A program made the translations under genes and the position numbers. The notes below the pieces were generated by a model. The model ran no database searches. It had not been told where the DNA came from and was given only the letters and a program-made list of their open reading frames with translations. From Phytoseiulus persimilis (Eukaryota > Arthropoda > Arachnida > Mesostigmata > Phytoseiidae), in NCBI GenBank assembly GCA_037576195.1, contig CM075102.1, forward strand, positions 39,428,745 to 39,492,744: 64,000 nt of DNA. The letters run 5' to 3'. Below, piece after piece: positions 1 to 11,156 of this stretch. How positions within the stretch are numbered: the first letter of the stretch is position 1; each line of letters starts with the position of its first letter.

Positions 1-295
1 GAGAGGAGGAGACGGGGGCGAGCGGGTAAGAACGCGAGAGAAAAAGCCAGTGAAAGAGACAGAGTAGGAAGGTCGTCACTAGAAGGAAGGCTATCGCCAG
101 GACGTTCTCGTTGGACGGAGAGTTCTGGGACACTCAGCAACTCTTGATAAATTACAGAGGACGCAACAGCCCAAGCGCGGCTCGCCAGCCTGTCGGCCTC
201 CTCCTGGGTCGCTAATAAGAAGTTCAAGTGAGCATCAAGCAGACAAAGCTCGCCGGATTTCGGTCACGGCCTCTGTTATCCGTTTTTTTTTCCAG

Positions 296-815
296 AGAGA
301 ATTAGGTGCGTAGCGTAGAGGGCAGTCATGGAAGCCTGATTTCTAAGTTCTGAGATTCGTCAGTCGCAGCGCAGACACAGCTCCGGCGCGTGCATGGCGC
401 CAGATTGTGTAACCAAGAAAGCATAATCTTGGATTTGGAGAGGAGACACCAGAGAATCGGCTCGAGAACTAGCGTGTACAGCACCTGTGGCGTCACTTCT
501 CTTCCACGAGGCCTCTTCCACAATTGGTGCGGCTTCTTGAGGGAAGTCAGAGCGGCGAGTGCCGGTAGCCCCCCGAATGTCCGCCAGAATAGAGGGGAAG
601 TTCAGATACTGGAACTTCCATCGAGCCAAACATTGATGATATTGGTCTCAAGGGTGGCTGGTGTCAAGACTCAGAAAAATATGCCAAGTACCGCTCAACT
701 CATTTGATGACAACGACGACCCTTCAACCAGGAGGAGGGGGAGCCAAGGGATGTGATGATCATGATCATCATCGTCGCGAGCTCTTCTTGTCGCAATAAA
801 TGAATTTTTAAACCT
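296..815 (+). other. possible 3' terminal exon / 3' UTR of a gene entering from the left
   Basis: A strong acceptor, with a run of T followed by CCAG ending at 295, precedes a stretch in which all three frames soon meet a stop. The only canonical AATAAA nearby lies at 795-800. This would fit the last exon of a + strand gene whose coding exons lie outside the window, with a few codons and then a 3' UTR. One frame is open from the CTCCGGCGC region near 381 to a TGA at 705-707, but it has no recognisable domain and no good ATG. The exon reading is inference; chance occurrence of both signals is possible. Confidence 0.2.
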
Positions 816-2606
816 TTGAGGATGTTTCTGAAGAGGCTGGATATCTACGGGCTGCTTTCATCGTTGCGATAACAATGTAATCCACCCTTTCCAGTGTGAT
901 CGAAGCCATTCGGGGTGGGGGGGTGGGGGGCATGTACGCTTTTGACTGGACTCATGAAGCATACTCCCTTTCCAAAGCCTGTAGTGGGTTCCCTGTATTC
1001 TCTTCCTAATGAGTTAACCGGAAAGCCTGAGAAGCGCTCGAACTTGGCCCCCCGTGGTATCTTCCCGATGGTATTTCGCTTCAAGGCGCCCCGTTCCCTG
1101 GCACATTTTGGTCTTCCTGGGCGTGAGCTCCATTATTCTTAGGATGCTCTTTTGCCACCTGAGAAGTGGCATTGCCCTGACCCTCCCTATGTATCTCAGC
1201 TAGCTTCGGCGCTTCTTGCTCCGAAGGGAGACTCTCCAAGCTCTTCTTGGAGAAACTCGCTAAGAACTCTGGACCTTTTTGTTTAGACAGAGATTCGATC
1301 ATCGAGAGAAATACTTTCAACTGTGGAATTACCGAAATTTCATGTTACCCGCATGCAAATGTCAGTCAACTAGCGATGGATGGTTCCAACCAGTTAGCTC
1401 TTTCCTTCTTCAACATATCCAACCAGATTTCCCGTTTCTGCGGCTTCCACGGCCAAAGATTCTCGGCAGACGCGTCAGAAAAGACCGGGAGAAGATGGCT
1501 CAAGAAGCTTTCTTGGAACCTTCATCCACGTAGACTCTTCCCAAGACCGAGCCTGAAGTTCTTTCTACTTGTGCGAGCGGGATCTGAAGGGTAGAGTGTC
1601 TTCTATCATCAAAAGGGGACAACCGATTGAAGCAAGCGGGCTGTCACCTCAGAGAATCAACATCAACGACTCTTATTACACCTAGGAATCATCGATCGAA
1701 TATCGTGTATATTGTTTTCCCACTGTCGGAAATCGTCTGAGAGCGATTGAAACAGATCAAAAAGTTTTGCACTGCACGTTCACCCTCACTTCGCCATCGT
1801 AGAAAATATTAATTGCTCAAGCCCGATCAGAGTATTTGTGCCACTGAAGTAGGCTTCGTCGCGGTGTTGGATCTTCCAACGTATTCCATCCCACGAGATA
1901 ACTGGGTGATCGCTGCAATGGGCCCACGCATACACATTTGCATTGGCACAGCGACGCTACCTCAAGCGGGACAATGGAGCGTAAGCGGTTGGTTCGATCC
2001 CCACGGTTCAGCCTATCGCTCGCGCTTATGTCTCCCCGGCTATAAACGATCCTATAGCGAAGCGTACATTTACCCAAAGGGAATACGAAGGGAGTAAGGT
2101 TCTTTGATGATGCGCGTCTCCGCCCGAGAACGTCCAGTCGTGGTCATCGGTCTCCGATTCTCGGATCTTCTCTCACGCTCGAGCGAGCGACGCTCGCGCC
2201 CAGCATCGCCTCGGAACACCGAGTTCTACGGCAAAATCAAGAGCGAGCTCCGCGAAATCAAAGTTTGCGTCCTCCGGAAGTTGGTCACCTTCAACAATAG
2301 TTACACTGGGTGGGCTGGTTTGGCGCTGTCGAGGAGCTCGTGTGTCCGATCACGTAATTGTCAACGCTGAAATTTAGACGGAGTTGACCCCATTCCAACA
2401 GATTGATTCGACAATAAGTCACGCCGCGTTCTTTCATCTCCGCATCCGCAGACAGTTCCGTCATTGAGCGAGTACGGTTCGCCTACTTGTTGATCAAAAC
2501 TCGCACCGACTGGTGAGCAGTGACTTTTCCTCGGAGACGGTGGAGTTTTCAATTGAATGACTTGCTCAGTGTTCGACGCTCGCATCCGCCCACTGGCTGC
2601 AGAGCG
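816..2606. other. no firm gene; upstream flank of the EGF-like gene
   Basis: I see no ORF here with a recognisable domain. Open frames of 80-115 codons occur on both strands but overlap one another and look like chance. The right part probably holds the promoter and 5' UTR of the gene at 2607. A TATAAA lies at 2041-2046, but its distance from the ATG would require a long or spliced leader. Confidence 0.4.
912..930 (+). repeat. G-rich run, possible G-quadruplex
   Basis: Three G runs of 4, 7 and 6 separated by single T bases. The long middle run could supply two tetrads' worth of Gs. It is not next to any identified promoter. Confidence 0.6.
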
Positions 2607-3413
2607 ATGTTCTCCTACTGGCGAGCGGTTGTGGTCGTGCTCTGCGCTGCGCGTAGTGTCCACTCGTTCGAGGAGTGGGTCAACTGCGTCCACTTGAACT
2701 GCCCATGTACAAAGTCACTCGATTGCTACGACGGTGAGCCCGGGGTTTGCATGATCCCGCACGGCGAGAGCTACGCCGTATGCAGATACTGCCCGGTGAA
2801 CCAGGGCCTCATCTACCATCTGCCGGACGAGCCGCTCTCCGAGAGCATCCCCACTACGTCGTTGTGCGTGCCCGTTGTGACGTGCAAGAAGAAACGCTGT
2901 TTCGACGGAAGCTGCGAGCGCATTCCCGGCTTCGAAGATTACAACTGCCGTTGCCGACCCGGCTACGTCTCTCAGGAGCTCACCATCGGCGTCGAACGCT
3001 GCGTCGACGTGAACGAGTGCGCCTCGAATCGAAGCTGGTGCCCGAGAAACTCGCAATGCATCAACACTATCGGTTCGTTCGAATGCCGCTGCTTGCCCGG
3101 CTTCAGAGCCCATTACGATGAAGGGCTGCGCTGTGAGGATATCGATGAATGCGTCACTCTGGGCTTCGAAGCTTGCGCCTGGTACCTAAACTGCCTGAAC
3201 GAGGACGGCTCGTATCGCTGCGCCAATCTCCTCCAGGAATGGCTTTCCAATGAAGTGTTTATTGTCATTGTGGCCGGCAGCATCCTGATTCTTCTGAATC
3301 TGCTCGTCTGCTTCAGCTGTCGCCGAGCACGACGCAGTTTGGGCATCGAAGACAACCTTCCCGTCCGGAAACGCCACAAAGAAATCAATAAATACTGCGT
3401 GGCTCGCTTGTAA
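2607..3413 (+). CDS. EGF-like domain single-pass type I membrane protein, intronless
   Basis: The product is 268 aa in one uninterrupted frame. Residues 1-20 form a signal peptide with a hydrophobic core and a likely cut after VHS. A cysteine-rich segment without a clear family match spans about 27-93. EGF-like repeats follow at about 93-132, 134-176 and 178-205. The second begins DVNEC and carries the CINTIGSF pattern, the hallmark of calcium-binding EGF domains; the third begins DIDEC but is shortened. An NRS glycosylation sequon lies at 141. One hydrophobic helix covers about 217-236, followed by an Arg/Lys-rich tail of about 30 residues. This predicts a cell-surface protein with extracellular EGF repeats, perhaps an adhesion or receptor-like role. 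The ATG at 2607 is chosen over the upstream in-frame frame start at 2520, which is not ATG, because it opens the signal peptide. An AATAAA follows 47 bases after the stop. Ligand and exact family are unknown. Confidence 0.85.
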   Translation: MFSYWRAVVVVLCAARSVHSFEEWVNCVHLNCPCTKSLDCYDGEPGVCMIPHGESYAVCRYCPVNQGLIYHLPDEPLSESIPTTSLCVPVVTCKKKRCFDGSCERIPGFEDYNCRCRPGYVSQELTIGVERCVDVNECASNRSWCPRNSQCINTIGSFECRCLPGFRAHYDEGLRCEDIDECVTLGFEACAWYLNCLNEDGSYRCANLLQEWLSNEVFIVIVAGSILILLNLLVCFSCRRARRSLGIEDNLPVRKRHKEINKYCVARL

Positions 3414-3460
3414 CTCACTGCCGAAACGTCACGACTCTTAACGTTGGCATTTCAACTCAC

Positions 3461-3466
3461 AATAAA
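3461..3466 (+). terminator. poly(A) signal of the EGF-like gene
   Basis: Canonical AATAAA 47 bases after the TAA stop at 3411-3413, implying a very short 3' UTR. Confidence 0.7.
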
Positions 3467-3845
3467 TATGGAACGCTGCCGTTACCTCCGGCCGTCATTC
3501 CGATTTCATTTGAGACAGTGTGCGTGTGATCTTTCGAACGGGTTCTCCCTTCCCGCGTAGCCAACGAGCTTTTCCCTCGTCGCATCGAGCGATGACGCTT
3601 TTTTGGAGCCTCCAACCTGCGAAACGGCCGAAGTCCTCCCGACGAATCAGTTAGCGAGGACGATCGTTAAGTTTTTGAATCTGCGCTCTATCGTGGATAG
3701 GTTCGGTCATGTACTGTGGCGAGGCTGTCCCTGAAGAGACAGAAGCACCGCCATCTGTTTGTAACAGAAGCATGACCATCATGGTGGCATGTGCATGAGA
3801 CGCTGCCTGTCCGGATCTGGCTGGAAGTAAAGTTCGTCTGCAACA
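3467..3845. other. intergenic; probable promoter region of the next gene
   Basis: Short spacer between the poly(A) signal at 3461 and the ATG at 3846. I see no clear TATA box, RNA gene or repeat. Confidence 0.4.
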
Positions 3846-5537
3846 ATGCGTTTCACTCAGACTTTGGTGTTGAGTCTGATGTTCGTGGCCGTGCTCGGAA
3901 CCGTTTTCGTTGCACTGATTTTCAAATCGAGTGGCCCTGCCGGTATCATCGAAGAGCTGTCTACGACTCAATTCGTATCGGAGCCTTCCGCAGTTTTGCA
4001 CGGAACTGAGAGCAAGGACCTAAATACGTTCTTTGAGGCGGACGATGAAGCTGGAACCACAGAGGTGAGTCGATTGAACCCACATCCGCTGATGAATGAA
4101 TCAATCCTCTCGTTCTCAACCAGACCATGTACAATTAACTTCCATTCCAAAGGTTCCGTTTCCACTCACACTGCCCCGGTGGTCATACTTGGTGAACAAT
4201 CTCGAACGAAAGTCGAAAAGCTCATTTCGTTCGAAATGGCAAAACTCGAGGCCGTGTTCGCGGCCTCGTGGCTCAGCCTCCCGAAACCGTGCTTTATATC
4301 GATCGGGAGTCACCGCAACTGGGAATATTGGCGAGTGGTCGAGCGTTAACTATCACCGCTTACACTGCTCTGCAATGTTCAAACCATCTCTTGAACCATT
4401 GCTCGTAGTTGATACAATTGAATAACAGAAACCGTAACTATGGGTGAAACTTTCGGCGCGGAGACCACACGAATCTTGCATCGTATGTCAAGTATGCAAC
4501 CTGTCGAGCAGCCGCGAATAATGCCCTGCTCAGCCATGAACCATTCGTCAAGACGTTTGACCACCGGTCTCGCACCTACGAAAGGGCCAGACACCCAGCT
4601 AGCGCTCCGCAACGGGAAAAGCTGTTCACGGGCCCTGACTGGGGCTCGAAGCGGTGGAACCGCCGAGGCTCGGTCCTGGAATTATGCTCAGTCGTCACGG
4701 CGTTCGCCTACACTTGTCACACCTCGTTCGAGTACGCCTTGAGGTTATCTGGGATCCAATTCCGACAACAGCGAGTCGTGGGTGCCGAGATTCCGCCTTT
4801 CTCAACATCCCAGCAGTTATGACACTCATCCGTGGCCGGCAAACCTGATTTTCCTCCTCATGGAAGATACGGCTGATACGGAAAACATCCTGTAGTCTGC
4901 CGTGGAAACTCGTTGAATACCCTAGAATCCCGCAGAAATGTAGCTCCTTTTCTTCTTGAAAAAACGTATCAGATGGAATCTGCACCTGCTACCTGATGAG
5001 CTCGTCTCCTAACAAGTTCGTTATCTGATAAGTTCATTATCTGAACGAAAAGGTTCGTTCTCTGCGGGCTTTCACGGTGTTCCTCGTGTAGGACGGGAAA
5101 TCTGGTTTAGTCGCCGAGAACACCGAACTCCAGAATGGTCAAGCTGAATCACGGAAAAAAACTGCGAGTCACATTTCCGGTTTCGATGTACGGCCACGTC
5201 GGGAGTTCACTCTTCTTGAAGAAATGAGAATGCTCAGCAGTATCTGAATGCCATCAGAGCTGCCAGAACCGCAAACAACCGAGACTACGATTTGGTTCGC
5301 AGACTGATTGACTTATTCGATCATTCCTCTGATTTACAGCCAGCCGGATCTTCTCGGACACTTCCTGATAACTATATGAACACATTGGAACTCTATAGGA
5401 ACCGCCTAAGGATTGCTAAAGGCGAAGATTTGAGACGACTGTGGCCACACGATCTCCGTGAGGGTTATGGTCGGTACAAAATTCCAACGAAAACCGAGCT
5501 GAAGAAGTTTCTCGGTCAAAGTGTAGATAAAAACTAG
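3846..5537 (+). CDS. small membrane-anchored protein of unknown family, two exons
   Basis: Exon 1 is 3846-4064 and exon 2 is 5238-5537, with an intron of 1173 bp. The donor is GAG|GTGAGT and the acceptor GCTCAG|CAG; both joins are phase 0, giving 172 aa. An alternative acceptor three bases later would drop one Gln. Residues 6-27 are strongly hydrophobic, so this is either a signal anchor (type II membrane protein) or a signal peptide. An acidic, Ser/Thr-rich linker runs to residue 73. Exon 2 encodes a charged, helix-prone segment rich in Arg, Leu and Asp, and ends in GQSVDKN. A canonical AATAAA at 5619-5624, 82 bases past the stop, supports the 3' end. An extra exon inside the intron cannot be excluded; an open frame without ATG spans 4448-4819. 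I do not recognise the family and assign no function. Confidence 0.5.
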
Positions 5538-5618
5538 TTCCTGTCCATCAATGTCGGAAAATCGTGGTTTCGGATCGTTTCGAGATGCTCCAAGAAACTC
5601 CCATGTGAGCATCGGGCC

Positions 5619-5624
5619 AATAAA
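5619..5624 (+). terminator. poly(A) signal of the two-exon membrane protein gene
   Basis: Canonical AATAAA 82 bases after the TAG stop at 5535-5537. It is the main independent support for exon 2 being the last exon. Confidence 0.6.
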
Positions 5625-8600
5625 GACTGAGAAACCTGGGACGTGAATCATCAGAGAATTTTTTTCGGAGCTGGACCAGCGCTGGTAGAACGAGTCCTCT
5701 GAGCATCGTTGCTCCGATCAACAAGGAGTTTCATAGAAAATAAGGAGCTCTTTGGATACGACATGAACTGCGCATTGTTTCCTGAGGCGGAAAAATGAGC
5801 GAACCTCGAACTTGGCCCAAAGCATCTTCTTCGAAACAAGGCGTTTAGACCTTGTCGCGGAATTCGAGTGAAACTGAGAGCTCACGGCTACGGCAAGAAC
5901 TTTCCCCCACCACAATCACGAAGCTGCTCCTCTCAACCACGTTCGGAACTGGCGTTACGAACCAGCTCCGAACGTTAGAGGCCACCGTAAAATCCCTCTA
6001 TTCAGAGAATAACCCTTTGAGGGCACGTTTCCATCAGGCCGGGAGGGTCCTGTGTAATTGAACGGCTGCGCACTGATGTCCTCTCGAATCGGAGGAAGCG
6101 ATGATACAAGCATTTAAGTTTCCAATAAGCTCTGCGTACGATTCATTAGAGTTGTCACGAACAAAGTTCAGCGGGTGAATTTCGGGCTTGTGTTCCTAAA
6201 GCTGAGCACCCGTCTGCAGTCCATTATTCTTTCTCGTCTTACAGTCAAGCATAGAAAGTTCTCAGAATGATCTACGGTCTGTTGTCCTCGGTTTGAATCA
6301 TCAGCTTCATATTTCGTGCCCGATCCCTCTCCCAGGCGGGAATTCACCACGCCTCCTAGAGAGCTGCGGAGCCTGGATACTACGAATCTACTACGAACAT
6401 CGGGACGGAGTCGCGTTCTCGCGACAGGAAATTTCATAACGATCAGGCTGACTGGACGGGATTCAGGCTGAACGAACACCTCCGTCAGGGCTCCAAGATC
6501 ACTTCCAGGACCCGGACCTCTCAATGGCCTCACGTCAGGAAGTTTGGGCCATGGTTCTGATCTTGGAGTTTTGTGCGACGTCAAGTTAACGCGCTGCTTC
6601 ATTAGGCCTGAGCCGATCTGTGTTGAATTCTTCACCGAACACAAGTCCAACAAACGGCCCGGCAAAATGCGATGTCCCTGGGAATCGAACTTTCCTTTTT
6701 GGCCGAAGTCCTAAACGTTTGATACTACTTTTGTGTCGCGTGTCTCCTCCTGTCGGCCGCTTAGCTGGGCGACGCCAATGAACCGTCTCGGAAGTAGCGG
6801 TCATTGTGTGAAAAATAAAAGAGTTCGAGGTACAGATTCTCTCGGGAGAGGAGGAATCTTCACATTCTCGATACCCAGAATGACGGGTAGTCATGTCAAA
6901 CAGGGTGAGAAGTAAGTTGAATGACAGGGCGAACTCAGGTATGGACTCTTTCATCGTTTCCTGAAAAGATCGGACGAAGTGATTTCCGTATTTGGATCTC
7001 CAGCCCGCAATCGCTAGATCGGCATCGTGAAGGGAGGTCAAAGATGTCGAGAATTCCAGGAGGGCAACCGTGTTCTTTGCAAGTTTTCATCGGAAAGGTA
7101 GCTTCCGAAACGAAGAACCATGTCTACAACTTTGTTCCACTGTTCTCTCCGGGGATGCTGGAGAATATCACCGGAATTCGTCTCCGACGCAGTCGAACGT
7201 CATTCCTCGATACAGGCGTACATACGTGCGTATGCGGCATATCATGATAAATCGCTCGAGCCCTACCCTGAAGTGCCAACAGGCGTTGACACAGCAGCGC
7301 AGCAGCCGTCCGTTACGTCGACTGGGCCGACTTCTGCCTCTATGAAAACACTTGCTGTGTACGGATTTGTCCAAGCTCTCCTTCTCAGGATGATTTCGAT
7401 GGAATTCGGAACACTTGAACTCTTGATTGAGATTGGAGTATTGACTGGAGTTTGTTCACGTCGCCGACATCCCTCTTGTTCTGTGTGTGCTATTCGAACA
7501 AAATTGAATGACGGGTCACTCGAAAGGCAGGTTTCCATGAAACATCTTTCGAGTTTCGAGGCGAGTGAAAATTTCGAGGATTTTGTGCCGGGCTGCATCG
7601 AGTCGACGCTGGAGATCGACCAAGGTCGAAGTTTCGATCCTTGAGTAATCAGCTGATCAAGCAGGAGTTCAAGGACAGAATACAGAACTCTCAACCCTTC
7701 CGAGGAGTGACAGGAGGAGAGACTCGAGTCCGCCACTTGATCCGCGCTCCACTTAAAAAGTTTTGATCAGCTGTAGAGGCATCGGAATTAGCTCTTCGAG
7801 CCGTCAGCCGATCAACGAACCTGAGACAGTCTGTCACGAGCGCAGAGAGGGTCAGCCCGTCAAAGTGTCGACCGTTCGTGGTGAATAAAATCCGGGATTC
7901 GAGCCAGAATCGAGCCCCGGATCTCTTTACGACCACCGCACTTGGACGACACAGCTAGCTTCACTGATATTTGAATGAATCGACTGTTCCGGGACATTTT
8001 CGATGATTATCCAGGTGACCTCCTTCCGTGATTGAACTGAAAGTTTTCGTTTTCCTGATGCGCTCTTGAATATACAATCCCGAGAGCGCTGTCTCATCGG
8101 GTTCTTCCTTAAAAGTCCCTGCTCCAGCTTGCTGAAGGGTCCGCCTCACAAACGACACCGGCTCCTCCTCAATTCAACGCCACTGGAGAGAACTGTTCTC
8201 GTGGGTGCTTGCCCAGAATTGGCGACGATTCCTCACAAATGACGCGAGCCGCTACTGCAGCGCACACATCCTTGTCCTTCGGACAAGTCCGGCTTCCGAA
8301 TATCCAAGGAAAAGTTCAGTGTTCTCGATTTCGCGAAGTGAACACTGGTATCGGTGTTCATTAACGACTCGAATTTCCACCCACCGCCTTGTTTCCTTGT
8401 CGCACGGAAAAAAAGTGTCCAGTGACCGTGATGCAATCGCCACGGCGTTGTCTGGGCTTTCATGCGTCAAAAAACTGCCCGAAAACTGACATCGGGAAAG
8501 ACTCCCGACAAGGGTCGACTCATATTCCTCCGTGTGTGCTCTCGGGAGAAAAAGATACCAGGGGTGAAGGAAGACCCTACGCTTAAACCTGGCAACCCCG

Positions 8601-9804
8601 TCAGCGTTTCCGTTCCTTCTTGCGTTCCCAAGTCGGGAGAGTTTCGAGGGCGGCATCGTTCTAGGTGCACGACGGGCTCAGCTCCCGATGCTTCGATTTT
8701 GGAGTGAGCAGGACAATCCCAAATCAGATTCTGCGCTCATCTGTTTTTCTTTATGGCACCGTTAAGGCGCGAAGGTGTCCAAAGTATTCGAGACAAATGA
8801 TCGCCGCCGTAAACTGAGTCAGGAAGGTGCGGCTTCGACAACTACGGCGAAACTGTCTGTTTTGCCTACTCCTCTTGGCATGTCCATTTCTCCCACCAGC
8901 TCGAGGGTAACGTTACTGCGTCTGCCCAACTCGTGCTCGACCAACACAACTGCCGTTTGTCGTGGCTGTTATTGCCGCCGAAAAATACGGATCGATGACG
9001 GACCAAGGAACAGACCCTCGGTTATGGAATTAATTTCGATTCAGAAGTTCGCAGCATGAACGACGCTCCGAACATCAACGGGCATGAGCAATATTGTTTC
9101 CACGGAAAATATTACCTCACATCGAAGACCATATCGGGATAATGACCTCAGCTCAGTCATGAGAAGCGGACGCCTCCGATGGCCGTGGGCGAACCCTTCT
9201 TCCGAGAAGCCGGCGGTCTCTTCAAAACAGCTTACATTTGCATGCACTCATTGAAAAACAAGATTCTGTCATTAGCGCTTCTCCTCGTCCTCCTATGATG
9301 AGAGACTCAATCTTTCTTATCGCCGTATACCTATCTGTGAACCGCTTTGGTAGCTAATGGCGGAATTTAGACGGTGCCAAAAAAGAAATTCAGCGTTGAT
9401 TGCTGGCTCCTGATGAAAACTGAGAGGACAAGTGGACAATATCCGCAGGTAGAACGTAGAAGTTGGGAGATCACAACTCCAGATTTTGGTACGCATGATC
9501 GATATTGGTCGATGTGCTGCTACCTGCGGCGCAGAAGTAAGGAACTTCAACCAAACCGGACCCAGTCGCTTTTCCGGCTCTCTGACCCGGATTGGAACGC
9601 GTTTCTAGTGTTCGGAAAGACTTTCGGTAGCGCTGAAGTACCGCTATCACCGAGATTGTGCTGCCTCGACACGCGATCGCGATGCATTGTCTTTGTGGCC
9701 GCTGTAGTACCCTGGTAAAGGGGAAGGGGGCGGAGGGACCAACCCGCTGGGAATGATACCAAGTGGGCAGGACATTTCGATTTTCTCCTCGTTGCATTCG
9801 AGTG
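5625..9804. other. no firm gene; one weak coding candidate inside
   Basis: About 4.2 kb with many overlapping open frames on both strands and none with a recognisable domain. The only frame I single out is 7120-7644, listed separately. No tRNA, rRNA, long tandem repeat or intact mobile element was seen. Confidence 0.4.
7120..7644 (+). CDS. candidate ORF, 174 aa, unknown
   Basis: An ATG-started frame ends in TGA, with a canonical AATAAA at 7884-7889, 240 bases downstream. The region around residues 20-75 is hydrophilic with a Ser/Thr/Pro/Gln-rich stretch, and a hydrophobic segment lies at about 78-105. No domain is recognised. Competing frames on both strands are nearly as long, so this may be chance. 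The poly(A) signal is the only supporting evidence. Confidence 0.22.
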   Translation: MSTTLFHCSLRGCWRISPEFVSDAVERHSSIQAYIRAYAAYHDKSLEPYPEVPTGVDTAAQQPSVTSTGPTSASMKTLAVYGFVQALLLRMISMEFGTLELLIEIGVLTGVCSRRRHPSCSVCAIRTKLNDGSLERQVSMKHLSSFEASENFEDFVPGCIESTLEIDQGRSFDP

Positions 9805-10602
9805 ATGACAACAATGAAGTTTGCACCGAGTATCGTCGGCTACAAAACTGACGAGAGCCGCGGTTCTGACGGTTTCTGCCTTGGAGAGCTGTACGTGCCA
9901 ACAACGGGAAGAAAAAGTGACGGTGGAATGCCGTCCACAGGACGCAAGTCACGGAGAAGCTCCACGATTTTCACCACCTCGACAACACTCAGCCCAACTC
10001 GAACATCTTTGCCAACCGAAGAAGAGGCGAAGCCCACAACAGAAGTGATGAGCTTGATCACCAGAGATCGGAAGGTTATCTCGATCAAATCACGATTGCT
10101 TGACTTCTGTGATCTTGACAAGCTTGGCAGCCACACGACAACCGGCTTCCAACTACAAATCGAGGAAGACTCGAGACTGGTCGAGAAAATGCTGGTGTTG
10201 CTCGACGCTGAGGATCTTGCCAGGGCGAAGATCATCGACGAAAAGGGAGTTCTGAAACGCGGTTTGGAACCGTGGCTTCTGCCGCTTCTAGCCCTTGCCG
10301 ACAGATGGGGAGCTCGAAGACACCGAGATCAGCTTTGCTCTGTTTTCGTGAAGAATTTCGAAAGAGTTTTCGGGCCATGCTTGCGCCAGGCTCAAAATCC
10401 CTTCATCGGCCTGTCGGGCTGCGTGCTCAAAATGATTTTTATGCCTCTCGTCCAGAGAGTGAGCCATGAGCAGGCGCGGAAAATCTTGAATTTGCTCCGC
10501 GAGTGCAGTACCTACAAGCAGAAGAGCTGCCAGGATGTTCACGCTTTGCGGAAAGTTATCGATCAGCTGGAGGACCGATCGGAGGAGTTGGACAACAATT
10601 GA
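9805..10602 (+). CDS. uncharacterised 265-aa protein with BTB/POZ-like C-terminal half, intronless
   Basis: A single open frame of 265 codons plus stop. The first in-frame ATG is 9805, with a second at 9814; the frame stays open a little further upstream but only with a GTG. Residues 45-80 are Ser/Thr/Lys-rich and probably disordered. From about 95 to 262 the sequence is helix-rich with alternating hydrophobic positions. The segment LLALADRWGARRHRDQL (161-177) resembles the helix after the BTB fold in BTB/BACK proteins, where a conserved 'LL.LAD.....L...C' pattern is followed by 'F'; here CSVFVKNF follows. If that is right, it would be a protein-interaction adaptor, for example in cullin-3 ligases, but the N-terminal part of a BTB fold is not clear. 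Family placement is inference; the ORF looks real from its composition and length. A weak ATTAAA near 10733 could end the transcript. Confidence 0.6.
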   Translation: MTTMKFAPSIVGYKTDESRGSDGFCLGELYVPTTGRKSDGGMPSTGRKSRRSSTIFTTSTTLSPTRTSLPTEEEAKPTTEVMSLITRDRKVISIKSRLLDFCDLDKLGSHTTTGFQLQIEEDSRLVEKMLVLLDAEDLARAKIIDEKGVLKRGLEPWLLPLLALADRWGARRHRDQLCSVFVKNFERVFGPCLRQAQNPFIGLSGCVLKMIFMPLVQRVSHEQARKILNLLRECSTYKQKSCQDVHALRKVIDQLEDRSEELDNN

Positions 10603-11156
10603 TTTTCCGATGATGCGCGAGACTCTCTGTTCATGGATTTTAATTCTTATTCCGATGCACTCGAGATCGTTAGTTTTCGCTTGACATAAATGCCGGGAAA
10701 CGTCGCCTTTGATTTAATCGTTGTTTGATTAAATTTCACCAGTATCTCAAAAGCGATGTGATGGTTTCTCTCAATACGATTCAGCTCAGATCGGTGGCGC
10801 TCGAGCGCGCTCATCTCGCAGTATTGATCACCACTTTTTCGTCCGCAATCCCGTTTTGGGAAATCGCCGATTGTCGCCGCGGTAGATTGTATCGCGTCTC
10901 GCCAGCCCTCCTAACGACTTGTGTGCTTTGCACATTAGCCGTAATTATGTACGCGGAACGCATCAGACGATATTTATGTGCATCATTTATTCAACGCTGA
11001 GGAGATGCGCGGCATTCGGCAGTAGATCATTCGAGCGTCAACCCCGGCGGTTTTTTGTTTTCAACAAGTGAAGAAAAAACGGAAAATGCGCCGGCCGACA
11101 CCAGATCTAGCCCGAACCGCGTCGAACGGTTAAGGACCGACCGTCTCCGTGCTTGC
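10603..11156. other. intergenic, nothing recognised
   Basis: Apart from the possible ATTAAA near 10733, I see no repeat, RNA gene or coding segment. Confidence 0.4.

Noticed and set aside
1950..2015. tRNA-like internal promoter boxes (GGTTCGATCC with a TGGC..AG upstream)
   Set aside because: The T-arm has a mismatch and the acceptor stem arms are not complementary.
2715..3113. 132-codon minus-strand frame
   Set aside because: Antisense shadow of the EGF-like gene.
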